Shown: positions 16,067 to 23,822, counted from the first letter of the stretch. The stretch is DNA of 64,000 nucleotides from Cytobacillus suaedae (GCA_014960805.1 CP063163.1:2498001-2562000); one strand, 5' to 3'. Program-made: numbers and translations. The notes: a model not told the origin generated them from the sequence alone.

Positions 16067-16126
16067 GTTCAACTAACCCCCCGTTACTTCAATAAGATAA
16101 TCTTCAAGAATCGCCCCGTTATATAG
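16067..16126. repeat. Two merged CGTTAG repeat ends
   Basis: CCCCCCGTTACTTCAATAAG is followed directly by ATAATCTTCAAGAATCGCCCCGTTATATAG. Two right ends stand 33 nt apart with only half a hairpin between them, as if two copies recombined or one decayed. Confidence 0.6.
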
Positions 16127-16131
16127 ATGAT

Positions 16132-16884
16132 TTAGATTAATTCTTTTAGTCTCTTCATTGCAGAATGTACATTAAGTCTATGGAATGAAATCAATTCATT
16201 TTTATAAATTACTCCATAGATACCATAAGGTGTAGGTGAAAGTTTCAACAATTCTTCTCTGTCCTTTAAATCAATAATTTCTGCCTTTATATCTAATTTG
16301 TTTGCTCCCTCTATAACATTATCAGTTGCTATATCTACAAATGGACACTGCTGCGTTCGTAAAATTGTTAATTCGTTAAATCTATTCAACCTTTCATCCC
16401 AATCTTTTGTAAAATACGGGTCTGGCAAATCCCCAAATTTATGTACAAGTAATTCAAAACCATATGGAGCTTGTTCAATTTCAATAAAGTTATTTTTTAT
16501 AAAAACATCTTTACTTGGTGTCCAAGAAGTTTCTGGGTTTGTAATGACGATAACTCCATTCTTGTTTTGTTTCTTTGCATCTTGAATACAATAATCAATC
16601 AATTTTGAAGCATATCCTTTTCCTGTAACGTTTACCCATAAGCAATGAATAACCAAATAATTATCACCATAGACAACTCTTGAAGAATACTCTATTGGAG
16701 TATATTCTATAAAGCCTGCTGGTTTGTTATCATCCATTACTTTTATATATTTTAAGCCTTCATTGAATCTTCCTTTAATCCAATTGTTTTTATTTGTATA
16801 ACCTTTTGATTTTGGCTTACTGCGAAGACAATAACACCCCGTATTTTCTAGATTTTCTTCGTTTAACTCTACCAATTTAATCAT
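16132..16884 (-). CDS. GNAT acetyltransferase with YoaP-like C-terminal domain
   Basis: 250 aa. Residues 1-145 form a GNAT fold: substrate side GLKYIKVMDDNKPAGFIEYT, acetyl-CoA loop VNVTGKGYASKLIDYCI. Residues 165-250 resemble the YoaP-like thioredoxin-type domain with its TQQCPFVD cysteine. The family acetylates small amines; the substrate is unknown. The start is ATG at 16884. The longer frame begins inside a hairpin repeat and its first 20 residues are repeat translation. Only the repeat-derived CGGGTCAG lies at the ribosome-binding position, and the neighbour's hairpin stands 20 nt upstream, so how it is transcribed is unclear. Confidence 0.75.
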   Translation of the reverse strand: MIKLVELNEENLENTGCYCLRSKPKSKGYTNKNNWIKGRFNEGLKYIKVMDDNKPAGFIEYTPIEYSSRVVYGDNYLVIHCLWVNVTGKGYASKLIDYCIQDAKKQNKNGVIVITNPETSWTPSKDVFIKNNFIEIEQAPYGFELLVHKFGDLPDPYFTKDWDERLNRFNELTILRTQQCPFVDIATDNVIEGANKLDIKAEIIDLKDREELLKLSPTPYGIYGVIYKNELISFHRLNVHSAMKRLKELI

Positions 16885-16887
16885 CTG

Positions 16888-16960
16888 ACCCGTTAGTAGA
16901 ATAACTTCCACAAAAAAAGCACTTCTCCTTCTCGAAGAAAGCACCGGTTAGTTAAATAAG
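16888..16960. repeat. CGTTAG-hairpin repeat with both ends
   Basis: ACCCGTTAGTAGAATAACTTCC, A run, arms GCACTTCTC / GAAGAAAGC, then ACCGGTTAGTTAAATAAG. The TTA at 16948-16950 is the stop codon of mntP, and the other end is 4 nt from the start codon of the YoaP-like gene. Confidence 0.8.
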
Positions 16961-17521
16961 ATTCCTAAGTGTTCTAAGAGTATTTTTGTCCCTATAAACA
17001 TCAGAACAAAGCCGCCCAAAAGACCTGCTTGCTTCTTTAATCTTTCTCCACTTAACTTACCAATATAAATTCCTATTACCGACAACATAAACGTAGTAAA
17101 AGCTATACAAATTATTGAAAACCAGATAGACACATTCACAAATGCAAAACTAACACCTACTGCTAAGGCATCAATACTAGTAGCTAAAGAAAGGTAAAAT
17201 AAAACTTTATTATTTAATGGATTAAGCCTAGAATCATTTTCATCACTTGAAATTGAATCAAAAACCATTTTAGCACCGATTATTCCTAACAGAATAAATG
17301 CTATCCAATGGTCAAAACTTTTTATGTAAAAAACTAAACTGACTACCCAAACTCCAACCGATTAATGGCATTAGTGCTTGGAAAAAGGTAAAAAAAAGAC
17401 CAATCTTTAATATATTGTTTAAATGAAATTTTCCCTTTAAAACCGTACCACTTGTAATTGAAACTGCAAAAGCATCCATTGCAATTCCAAAGGAAATCAT
17501 AAGTATGCCACTTAAATTCAT
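16948..17521 (-). pseudogene. mntP: MntP/YtaF-like manganese efflux pump, frameshifted
   Basis: Two frames together make a full MntP: 17312-17521 gives MNLSGILMISFGIAMDAFAV and ends after GSQFS, while 16948-17268 gives the rest, with the second repeat motif SIDALAVGVSFAF. The paired MDAFAVS and SIDALAVG motifs hold the aspartates of this small six-helix exporter. The break lies in a TTTTTT tract near 17325; the lost frame reads FYIKSFDHWIAFILLGIIGA. It could be a true frameshift or a homopolymer error. Good GATGAGG precedes the ATG. A second, truncated copy is at 28207. Confidence 0.75.
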
Positions 17522-17647
17522 ATATACTTCCTCATCATATCAAGTTTTTATTGCTAAATTAGATTAACATCTGATTATTGAGTGGGTCTATGGAAACCTT
17601 TTTGTTTTTGTATAAAGGCAAAACTTAATATCTTACTTAACCATAAA

Positions 17648-17764
17648 AACAAAAAAGACAATTACCTTTCCCAAGGGCAATTGCCTCTCCCCGTTTCTAC
17701 CCGAGTAGGAGGAAAGAAACAGTGCTATCATGTCGTACAAATCACTTGATGAAGGTGATTTGTA
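17648..17764 (-). ncRNA. Predicted small RNA A (three hairpins, about 115 nt)
   Basis: Read on the minus strand it starts about 7 nt after TATAAT and contains: hairpin 1, TACAAATCAC / GTGATTTGTA with loop CTTCATCAA; hairpin 2, GTTTCT / AGAAAC with loop containing TTCCTCC; and a terminator, CAATTGCC / GGTAATTG then TCTTTTTT. Compared with copy B the terminator stem changes from A-U to G-U, which pairs only on this strand. No open frame with a ribosome-binding site is present on the minus strand. The exposed CCUCC could pair with Shine-Dalgarno sequences. Confidence 0.55.
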
Positions 17765-17769
17765 ATATC

Positions 17770-17797
17770 ATTATATTGTTTTATATTAAAGGTGTTC
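17770..17797 (-). promoter_or_regulatory. Predicted promoter of small RNA A
   Basis: TATAAT is at 17770-17775 (reverse strand); GAACAC at 17792-17797 sits in the -35 position and is shared with copy B. The -35 is not a sigma-A consensus, so an activator or another sigma factor may be involved. Confidence 0.4.
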
Positions 17798-17837
17798 TTG
17801 TGAATTTACCTATTTTTTTACTCACTCTTTATTTCAT

Positions 17838-17911
17838 TATCCTGCTCCTATACTTCAATAAAAAAGGTGCGATCTCCTTCTTGATGATACGCTACCCGTT
17901 ATTTTAATGAG
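17838..17911. repeat. CGTTAG-hairpin repeat, long form
   Basis: ATCCTGCTCCTATACTTCAATAAAAAAGGTGCGATCTCC, then TGATGATACGCTACCCGTTATTTTAATG. Arms GCGATCTC / GATACGC. It bounds small-RNA unit A. Confidence 0.75.
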
Positions 17912-17912
17912 A

Positions 17913-17945
17913 AAAAACCAACTCATGCGCATTGAGTTGGTTTTA
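17913..17945 (-). terminator. Terminator of the DUF3231 gene at 17950
   Basis: Minus strand AACCAACTCA-ATGCGCA-TGAGTTGGTT followed by TTTTCTC, 5 nt beyond the stop codon. Confidence 0.85.
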
Positions 17946-17949
17946 TGAA

Positions 17950-18504
17950 CTATTTCTTTGGCATGCCAGGTGGATAATAATATGGTGGTACTCTTATCCA
18001 TCCTCTTTTTCTCATAAGTGATTTTAATGTAGTCCCAAATGTAAGAAGCTCAGTATGGAATTCCACCCACATAAGACCCAAATCAGTTCTAATTGCTTGT
18101 GCTTGTCCTGTCGCACACTCAATAATGGCAGTTGCAACCTTAATTGATACACCATTGGTTAATTCATCATCTGTGAATTTTACTCCTAGAGGAACCTCAT
18201 TTAAATCTGACTTAGGTTTTTTTGAAGGCAATTCTGGAAGGGGTATTCCCTCCATAAGCATAAACTCTTCAAGCCTTTTGGTCTGAGATTCACATAGTTT
18301 TTTTGCGTCCTTTAGCATTTCTTTTACTTCATCATCATCAGTGGTATTTAGCCCTATTTCCTCATATCTAATGAATTCTTTTAAAGCAGTATAGTAAGTC
18401 CAACAAATAGTGACTTCACCAGTATGTAAAGGATGTTTTGATTCATTGACATTATCAATTGACAATTTTAATGTATTCCAAAACGATTCAAATGGATTAG
18501 GCAT
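17950..18504 (-). CDS. DUF3231-family protein, single domain
   Basis: 184-aa helical protein, one copy of the ferritin-like DUF3231 domain (HTGEVTICWTYYTALKEFIR, MEGIPLPELPS, VKFTDDELTNGVS, TEL-x-LMRKRGWIRVPPYYY). Many spore-formers carry several DUF3231 genes of unknown function; the PPYYYPPGMPKK tail is typical. ATG at 18504 is behind GAGGTG. It lies between the two small-RNA units and has its own terminator. Confidence 0.8.
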   Translation of the reverse strand: MPNPFESFWNTLKLSIDNVNESKHPLHTGEVTICWTYYTALKEFIRYEEIGLNTTDDDEVKEMLKDAKKLCESQTKRLEEFMLMEGIPLPELPSKKPKSDLNEVPLGVKFTDDELTNGVSIKVATAIIECATGQAQAIRTDLGLMWVEFHTELLTFGTTLKSLMRKRGWIRVPPYYYPPGMPKK

Positions 18505-18574
18505 TTATTTCACCTCGCTTAATTTTAATGTCTTCATTAATTAAGGGAAATATGCGAAGTATCATGTTCGATAT

Positions 18575-18650
18575 TCTGCTTCGTTAGCTTAATAACTCAA
18601 CTAAAAATGTACTTATCCTTCTTCAAGGTAAGCTTTATCTTACTTAACCC
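18575..18650. repeat. CGTTAG repeat pair, degenerate
   Basis: ATTCTGCTTCGTTAGCTTAATAACTC, then GTACTTATCCTTCTTCAAGGTAAGCTTTATCTTACTTAACCC in short blocks. Arms CTTATCC / GGTAAGC. It forms the 3' border of small-RNA unit B. Confidence 0.6.
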
Positions 18651-18654
18651 TAAA

Positions 18655-18771
18655 ATTAATAAAAGACAATTACCTTGTCCAAGGGTAATTGCCTCTCCCC
18701 CGTTTCTATCTTAATTGGAGGAATAGAAACGATCTTATCAAGTCGTACAAATCATTTGGAGGTGATTTGTA
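18655..18771 (-). ncRNA. Predicted small RNA B (three hairpins, about 115 nt)
   Basis: Minus strand: hairpin 1 TACAAATCA / TGATTTGTA (18746-18771) with loop CCTCCAAA; hairpin 2 CGTTTCTA / TAGAAACG (18701-18731) with loop TTCCTCCAATTAAGA; single-stranded GGGGGAGA; terminator CAATTACC / GGTAATTG (18667-18691) then TCTTTTATT. Both loops expose CCUCC, complementary to the ribosome-binding site GGAGG. The arrangement resembles the multicopy LhrC and csRNA families of Firmicutes, but no sequence relationship is claimed. Confidence 0.55.
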
Positions 18772-18776
18772 ATAAC

Positions 18777-18805
18777 ATTATATAATCTTTAAATTAAAAG
18801 TGTTC
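18777..18805 (-). promoter_or_regulatory. Predicted promoter of small RNA B
   Basis: TATAAT at 18777-18782 (reverse strand), with GAACAC 17 nt further at 18800-18805, as in copy A. Confidence 0.4.
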
Positions 18806-18842
18806 CAAAAGAATTACCCCATTTTTTTACTTCTTTATTTCA

Positions 18843-18912
18843 TTATCCTGCTCTTTACTTCAATAAGAAAGGTGCGATCTCCTTCTTAAAGATACGCACC
18901 CCATTAATTGAA
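18843..18912. repeat. CGTTAG-hairpin repeat, long form
   Basis: TATCCTGCTCTTTACTTCAATAAGAAA, arms GGTGCGATCT / AGATACGCACC, then CCATTAATTG (the core is CCCATTAA here). It lies next to the end of the amidohydrolase gene. Confidence 0.75.
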
Positions 18913-18923
18913 AAAAGTTAAAC

Positions 18924-20171
18924 CTAAATTATAAATAACTTATCTACTATTCGTTTATATTTTTCATTAATTTCAGCTTCATCAATCATTTGTAGGTTTC
19001 TATCACGCATTATCCATTCTCCATTTATCATAACATGATGGATCCTTTCTTCTTTTAGGTCCATTAGTAAATTGTGGAGAATAGTTGAGAAGTGAGAAGT
19101 GTTTATAGAAGGTATGAATTCATCCTTCTCTATAAATACAAGATCTGCATAAAAACCATGTTGAATAGAACCAAGAGATACTTGATGGTAAGCCTTTGCT
19201 CCATTTAGAGTTGCCATTTGAAAAATATCCTCCGCCTTAAAACGGTTAATATTGACATTGTTTTTTAGAAGTAAATAGGCAACTTTCATTGATTCCCAAA
19301 TATCTACACTTCCATAGTCAGTTCCAATACAAACATTAATTCCTTTTTCTAACATGTTATTAATTGGTGCAATACCAGCACCTGTCCAAAAATTCGAAAC
19401 AGGACAGTGGACAATAGATGCACCAGAATTTGTTAATAAATCAAAATCTTCTTCATCTAAATAAACACCATGATACAGTACTGTTCTATCATCAAGTAAT
19501 TTTTTCTCATTATATAATTTAATAGAAGATTTTTGATAACTTGAGTATATTAAATCTTTTCTCCAGTCATTTTCCATACAATGGGTTAAAAAGAAAGACG
19601 AAGGATATTTGTCTTTTTTATTGATACAATCCTGAATTGCTATATCTGTAATATCTTCCTCTTCTAATAAATGGGTAGCAAATGAAACTTCTCCAATTTG
19701 TTTTAAATAATATTCTTCAATTTGATCATAAGTATCAACTATGCCTCGTAACCCAACCTTACTCAATCCTTCAGCTACAACTCTTGGGTTATTGCCAGAT
19801 GATGACTCGCTGACAAAAGTAACACCATTTTTGACCATATCTATATAACCTTTCATACAGACAATTTGGTATTCCATTTCAGATAAATTACCAATATTCT
19901 CAAACAACTTCTTTTGAATTTCTCCTTGAATACTTTCATTACACCAATCTTCTATTTTCATGTCCTTTCCTAACCCTTTTGCAACATTAGAGTATCCGTG
20001 ATAATGGGAATTGAATAAACCTGGTATAATTATGTAGTTACTACAATCTATGATTTCCTCTGTACTACCCTCCCAGGATTCGTTAATTAAAACTTTTCTA
20101 TCCCTAATTAATAAATCCATTTCGACTATATTAAAATTCTCATCCAGATAACTTGCATTCTTTAATAACAT
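18924..20171 (-). CDS. Amidohydrolase-family deaminase/hydrolase
   Basis: 415 aa, full length for the TRZ/ATZ and S-adenosylhomocysteine-deaminase type. Metal ligands are visible: HxH in GLFNSHYHGYSN, H in FFLTHCMEND, H in VLYHGVYLDEED and D in CIGTDYGSVD. An N-terminal and C-terminal beta sandwich (IIPGL; GFYADLVFIEKD) surrounds the barrel. It should hydrolyse a C-N bond of a heterocycle or purine-like compound in the cytoplasm; the substrate cannot be told. The ribosome-binding site is weak (GAGATGTG). Monocistronic. Confidence 0.8.
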   Translation of the reverse strand: MLLKNASYLDENFNIVEMDLLIRDRKVLINESWEGSTEEIIDCSNYIIIPGLFNSHYHGYSNVAKGLGKDMKIEDWCNESIQGEIQKKLFENIGNLSEMEYQIVCMKGYIDMVKNGVTFVSESSSGNNPRVVAEGLSKVGLRGIVDTYDQIEEYYLKQIGEVSFATHLLEEEDITDIAIQDCINKKDKYPSSFFLTHCMENDWRKDLIYSSYQKSSIKLYNEKKLLDDRTVLYHGVYLDEEDFDLLTNSGASIVHCPVSNFWTGAGIAPINNMLEKGINVCIGTDYGSVDIWESMKVAYLLLKNNVNINRFKAEDIFQMATLNGAKAYHQVSLGSIQHGFYADLVFIEKDEFIPSINTSHFSTILHNLLMDLKEERIHHVMINGEWIMRDRNLQMIDEAEINEKYKRIVDKLFII

Positions 20172-20295
20172 ATATCACATCTCACTTTCCACTTAATTAC
20201 AACAGTGAATTTTACCATAATTTATAGTGATATAGCTTAGTTATTCCAATATTATTTTTGATTCCTCTTTTTGTTCAACTAAACTTCCCTTTACC

Positions 20296-20346
20296 AACAA
20301 AAAAGCCCTAATCCTTCATGAATTAGAGCCCCCTTTACTTTATCTG
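20296..20346. repeat. CGTTAG-hairpin repeat, short form
   Basis: ACAAAAAAGCCCTAATCC / ATGAATTAGAGCCCCCTTTACTTTATC; arms CTAAT / ATTAG. Confidence 0.65.
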
Positions 20347-20390
20347 ACGTTTTATGTTGCTTATAGTTTCAATTATTGTTTGTTGTTGAA

Positions 20391-20457
20391 TAATCCTGTT
20401 CAATAGTAAAAGAGCGACTGCTGCTTCTTCAGCAATCGCCTCCTATAGTTAAATAAC
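20391..20457. repeat. CGTTAG-hairpin repeat, long form
   Basis: AATCCTGTTCAATAGTAAAAGAGCGACTGCTGC, then TTCAGCAATCGCCTCCTATAGTTAAATAAC. Arms GCGACTGCTG / CAGCAATCGC. Confidence 0.7.
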
Positions 20458-20591
20458 TTCCATATGCCAATCCGTTAACTCTACTGATAATTAACTAATC
20501 TTAGTTTAGGAGGTATTATCCCTTACCCTTTTCCCTTTAATTGAATGGATATCTTAATTTTAGAAATACACCGTTCTTTTTTTGCTTCTTA

Positions 20592-20640
20592 CAAATAAAA
20601 GAGCCATTCTTCGCCAGGAAGAATAGCACCCCGAAAAACC
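20592..20640. repeat. CGTTAG-hairpin repeat, short form
   Basis: AAATAAAAGAGCCATTCTTC / GAAGAATAGCACCCCGAAAAACC; arms are nearly perfect but the CGTTAG end has decayed to CCGAAA. Confidence 0.65.
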
Positions 20641-20744
20641 TATTTCATTGAATTTGCAAGCAACTGTTTGCAAGAAGATCATTAAATTATCGGAAAAGAT
20701 AAGTCATACTTACTTATAAATTAATATTATTTATACTAAATCAT

Positions 20745-21374
20745 TTAAACAACAGATATCGATGATGTATAAGCTATCCATACACCATAAAAAATTAAAA
20801 CAATCCCTGAAAAAACAGAAATTCCTTGGAGATATTTTGGCTTAAAAAAGGATTTTCCCAAAGATGACATAAATGACATAATTATATTTGAAATTATTAT
20901 TCCTAAAAAAATGAACAAGAATAATACAAACGTACTGCCAACAGAAGTAGTCTCAAGGGTTAAAGTACCGTAAATACCTGTCCAAAATACGATGTTTAAG
21001 GGGTTAGCAATCGCTAGGAGATACCCTGTAAAGTATGTATTCTTTCTCTTAGTATCACTTACCCCTTTCTCATCAGAAGTTTCCGATACATGTTTTTTTC
21101 TACTCTTGATATTCTGATACCCCATAAACACTAACATAATTGCACCTAAGATTCCTAATAGAGGTTGAACAGTTTCACTTAAAAATAGGTGACCTAACCC
21201 AAAACAAATAATGAAGACTATCATTATATCAGCACTAGCTGCTCCTAAGCCAACAAGCCATGAGGAAAAGAAACCCTTTGTAACACCTTGCTTTATAAGT
21301 TCAAAGTTAACAGGACCAAGGGTAATGGCTAAAGTAACTCCCAAAAATAAATACTTTAAACATAGTTCTAGCAT
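20745..21374 (-). CDS. LysE/RhtB-family amino-acid exporter
   Basis: 209 aa with about six membrane helices. The N-terminal GVTLAITLGPVNFELIKQGV matches the LysE/RhtB signature, GxxxxxxPGP-like, here with GPVN; GYLLAIANPLNIVFWTGIYG is the second conserved block. These carriers export amino acids or small metabolites. The ATG overlaps the TAA of the isochorismatase-like gene (TAATG), so the two are co-translated. Confidence 0.8.
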   Translation of the reverse strand: MLELCLKYLFLGVTLAITLGPVNFELIKQGVTKGFFSSWLVGLGAASADIMIVFIICFGLGHLFLSETVQPLLGILGAIMLVFMGYQNIKSRKKHVSETSDEKGVSDTKRKNTYFTGYLLAIANPLNIVFWTGIYGTLTLETTSVGSTFVLFLFIFLGIIISNIIMSFMSSLGKSFFKPKYLQGISVFSGIVLIFYGVWIAYTSSISVV

Positions 21375-21922
21375 TACTCTAATAACCCAATGATCTTTTT
21401 GGTATCTACAACAGTCGCGAACTCATCATTTAAACTAACTAGCGCCAAGTTATGTATCTCTTCTGCGCTATATAACTTACCATCAAAGCTAACTCTTTCA
21501 AAGGTAGCGGTTGCATCTGATACTATGTAAGGGTTGAATCCGAGATTCTTTCCCATCCTCGTTGTTGTAGATACACAATGATCAGTCGTTAGTCCAACAA
21601 TAACTAAAGTTTCAATCCTTTTATTTCTGAGATGATCTTCCAAGTTCGTACCAATAAATGCACTGTTGACTTGTTTAATGAATACAGGTTCTTCAGGTAA
21701 TGGAGCAACAATTTCTTTAATATCACGACCTGGGTTATGTGGAAGCGATGGATTGCTAATATGTTTAATGTGTACAATAGGACGATTTGTTTCTCTCCAC
21801 ACCTTTAGAAGTTCAGCCATATTTTCTTCTGCTTCATGGTTATTTCTTTTGCCAAGGTCGGGATTGTTAAAAAAATTTTGTACATCAATCAACAATAAAC
21901 ATGCATTCTTTGAAATATTCAT
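21374..21922 (-). CDS. Isochorismatase-family cysteine hydrolase
   Basis: 182 aa. Catalytic D in ACLLLIDVQNFF, K in the FIKQVNSAFIGTNLE region and cysteine in VGLTTDHCVSTTTRMG give the D-K-C triad of nicotinamidase/isochorismatase-like hydrolases. The protein acts in the cytoplasm on an amide or ether; the substrate is unknown. GGGGGAA precedes the ATG. First gene of a two-gene operon with the exporter, divergent from lysR at 22076, which probably controls it. Confidence 0.8.
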   Translation of the reverse strand: MNISKNACLLLIDVQNFFNNPDLGKRNNHEAEENMAELLKVWRETNRPIVHIKHISNPSLPHNPGRDIKEIVAPLPEEPVFIKQVNSAFIGTNLEDHLRNKRIETLVIVGLTTDHCVSTTTRMGKNLGFNPYIVSDATATFERVSFDGKLYSAEEIHNLALVSLNDEFATVVDTKKIIGLLE

Positions 21923-22075
21923 TTTCAGTTTCCCCCTGTTTTTTAAAGTAGAAAAAAAACCTAGATATTTATTTTTTATCTCTTGAAAAGAATTGTATAT
22001 TAGGGGTAACTATTAGTAAAATTGAAATAACTGAACATTGTATTCAGCATTACTGATAGTTAGGGGAACACATAT

Positions 22076-22951
22076 ATGGAAATTCGCCAGTTACAAACCT
22101 TTCGGACAGTAGCCGAGTTGAATAGTTTCACAAAAGCTGCACAGAAATTGCAATATTCTCAGGCATCTGTTACCGCACATATTAAACAGCTTGAGGATGC
22201 ATTAGGATACTCTTTATTTGACCGATTGGGAAAGCAAATTCAATTAACCGCGATGGGAAAAGAGCTTTTTCCATTTGCAGTCGAATTGCTTTCCATATAT
22301 TCAAAAATTCAAGATCTTGCGTTTGGGGAACATGGAATTAAAGGAGAAGTTCGTATAGGGGCATCTGAGACTATTACCGTTTACAAGCTTTCAGCAATCA
22401 TCCCTGAATTTAAAGCTTTGTACCCGGATGTTACATTTTCACTCATTAATGACCATTGCAGCCGTCTAAAAGAAAAGTTACACACAGGTGAATTAGATAT
22501 TGCCATTACTCTAGAACCAGAAAAGGTAAATGATCCGCTATTAACATGTCATCTTTGGGCGGAAGAGCCCTTAGTATACGTTGGAGGACTTCACGAATCC
22601 ATACATACCATAGAAGAAGCCGAGGGGAAATGTATTATTTTTAGTGATAAGGATTGTGCCTTGAGAAAATTCTTTGAAGGAAAATTAGTTGAGAAAGAAA
22701 TTAATACTTATAGTCATTTGGAGTTTACAAGTATGGAAGCAATGAAACAGTGTGTGGTTAGTGGACTTGGAATTAGTTTAATGCCTTATATAAGTGTGAG
22801 CCACTTGTTGAAGGATAAAAAAATGAAAATTTTAAATTCAAAAGACCAGCCTAAGCTTTTTGCTCAAGTGGTCTATCATAAGAATAAATGGTTATCATCT
22901 GCGTCTAAAGCACTTATTGACATATTACTAACAAGCAAAATGACGAAATAA
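22076..22951 (+). CDS. LysR-family transcriptional regulator
   Basis: 291 aa. The N-terminal HTH is standard (MEIRQLQTFRTVAELNSFTK, SQASVTAHIKQLE, LGYSLFDRLGKQIQLTAMG); residues 90-285 form the periplasmic-binding-like effector domain. LysR proteins commonly activate a divergent operon; the isochorismatase-exporter pair starts 154 nt away on the other strand. GGGGAACACATAT precedes the ATG. Confidence 0.85.
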   Translation: MEIRQLQTFRTVAELNSFTKAAQKLQYSQASVTAHIKQLEDALGYSLFDRLGKQIQLTAMGKELFPFAVELLSIYSKIQDLAFGEHGIKGEVRIGASETITVYKLSAIIPEFKALYPDVTFSLINDHCSRLKEKLHTGELDIAITLEPEKVNDPLLTCHLWAEEPLVYVGGLHESIHTIEEAEGKCIIFSDKDCALRKFFEGKLVEKEINTYSHLEFTSMEAMKQCVVSGLGISLMPYISVSHLLKDKKMKILNSKDQPKLFAQVVYHKNKWLSSASKALIDILLTSKMTK

Positions 22952-23047
22952 AAATATCTGGATGCCTATATCTCTTATATTTTGTTTCAAGAGATGCTTT
23001 TTATTTAAACCAGGTAAAGGAAGCTTACCCAGTTTTTATTATTTCTA

Positions 23048-23083
23048 AGAGGCTGCTACAGCAGCCCCATTGCTTTTTTACTA
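23048..23083 (+). terminator. Terminator after the LysR gene
   Basis: GGCTGCTACAGCAGCC stem-loop followed by CCATTGCTTTTTTA, 100 nt after the stop codon. An earlier hairpin GATGCC...GAGATGC-TTTTTATTT at 22961-23010 may also contribute. Confidence 0.55.
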
Positions 23084-23129
23084 GAGCACACCATTACATA
23101 CTGAAGAGATGTTGAACTCTAGCTCACGA

Positions 23130-23822
23130 TTATTTTTTAATTTCTATTCCAAAAACCTCTTTGAAAACTAGTCTTCCTTTACCTGTCAATTTCAAAGCCC
23201 GAGTCAGCGGCATTCGTTCAATCCATAGATTTTCAAGTGCATATATGAGTATTGAATTTCCAAGTGAACCTGCTAAATGAAATTTCCTTTCGCTCCAATC
23301 TAAGCACTTACATGAAAAAGCACGTCGTTTTTTTCTTACGGCTATTAGATTTATTCCTAAATCTGTTAAAAATTTTTCTCCATGTTCAGTTAAATCAAAT
23401 GAGTTTTCGCTTTCGAGGATTAAGTTGTTATTTAATAAGGACTTAGTTAATTCAACTCCAAGAGCACCTGCTAAGTGGTCATAGCATGTTCTAGCAAATA
23501 GTATTTCTTTGGATTTGGATACTTCTCTTAGTGATTTTGGTTTCCTTTGAGGTGACAAACATAATAGCGACTCCAGTACCCTAGCTACTTCACTATTAGT
23601 TATAGAAAGATATTTATGTCTTCCTATTTTCTCAAACTTAACTACACCCTTTTCTATCATTTTTGATATATGAAAACTAGCCGTCTGGGGAGTAATCTTT
23701 GAAACCATTGCTAACTCAGAAACGGTATACTTTCTGCCATCCAACAAGGTTAATAACATGATGGACCGAGATTCTTCATGAATAATAGAAGCCACTTCAG
23801 AAACTATAGGATCAAAATTCAT
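23130..23822 (-). CDS. ArsR-type winged-helix regulator, 230 aa
   Basis: The N-terminal 85 residues form an ArsR-like HTH (RSIMLLTLLDGRKYTVSELA, TPQTASFHISKMIEKGVVKF, GRHKYLSI). The C-terminal half (LARTCYDHLAGALGVEL-like CYDHLAGALGVELTKSLL, CKCLDWSERKFHLAGSLG) is the extension seen in Bacillus regulators of this type; CYDH and CKCLDWSER suggest a ligand- or metal-binding pocket. ATG follows AAGGGGG. The divergent neighbour, a DinB gene 89 nt away, is the likely target. Confidence 0.8.
   Translation of the reverse strand: MNFDPIVSEVASIIHEESRSIMLLTLLDGRKYTVSELAMVSKITPQTASFHISKMIEKGVVKFEKIGRHKYLSITNSEVARVLESLLCLSPQRKPKSLREVSKSKEILFARTCYDHLAGALGVELTKSLLNNNLILESENSFDLTEHGEKFLTDLGINLIAVRKKRRAFSCKCLDWSERKFHLAGSLGNSILIYALENLWIERMPLTRALKLTGKGRLVFKEVFGIEIKK

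Larger units (their letters stand above)
17629..17911. repeat. Duplicated small-RNA unit, copy A
   Basis: The stretch from TATCTTACTTAACC to the hairpin repeat ending GCTACCCGTTATTTTAATGA matches 18637-18912 at most positions, with divergence mainly in loops and spacer. Both copies have a hairpin repeat at one end and a TTACTTAACC repeat-like end at the other. Confidence 0.75.
18637..18912. repeat. Duplicated small-RNA unit, copy B
   Basis: Paralogue of 17629-17911: same order of TTACTTAACC border, terminator, two hairpins, -10 box, AT-rich spacer and long hairpin repeat. It lies 1 kb from copy A in the same orientation, with the DUF3231 gene between. Confidence 0.75.
20172..20744. other. 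573-bp gap with three repeats and no gene
   Basis: It holds three copies of the hairpin repeat listed separately, a TTGCAA...TTTGCAA palindrome at 20652-20672 downstream of the LysE gene, and AGGAGGT at 20508 with no start codon after it. I see no coding sequence. It looks like a place where genes were lost and only borders remain. Confidence 0.5.

Noticed and set aside
16888-16944. N-terminal extension MLSSRRRSAFFVEV of the acetyltransferase
   Set aside because: This is translation of the hairpin repeat; the same SSRRR-AFF string appears at the C-terminus of the frame at 3385.
17522-17640. yybP-ykoY manganese riboswitch in front of mntP
   Set aside because: None of the conserved aptamer blocks are present; only a normal ribosome-binding site is seen.
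17731-17763. Plus-strand mini-ORF MSYKSLDEGDL in small-RNA unit A
   Set aside because: The start codon is not kept in copy B and stem changes keep pairing on the minus strand, so the RNA reading is better.
22961-23010. Separate small RNA after the LysR gene
   Set aside because: The hairpin has no promoter of its own and is explained as part of the terminator region.
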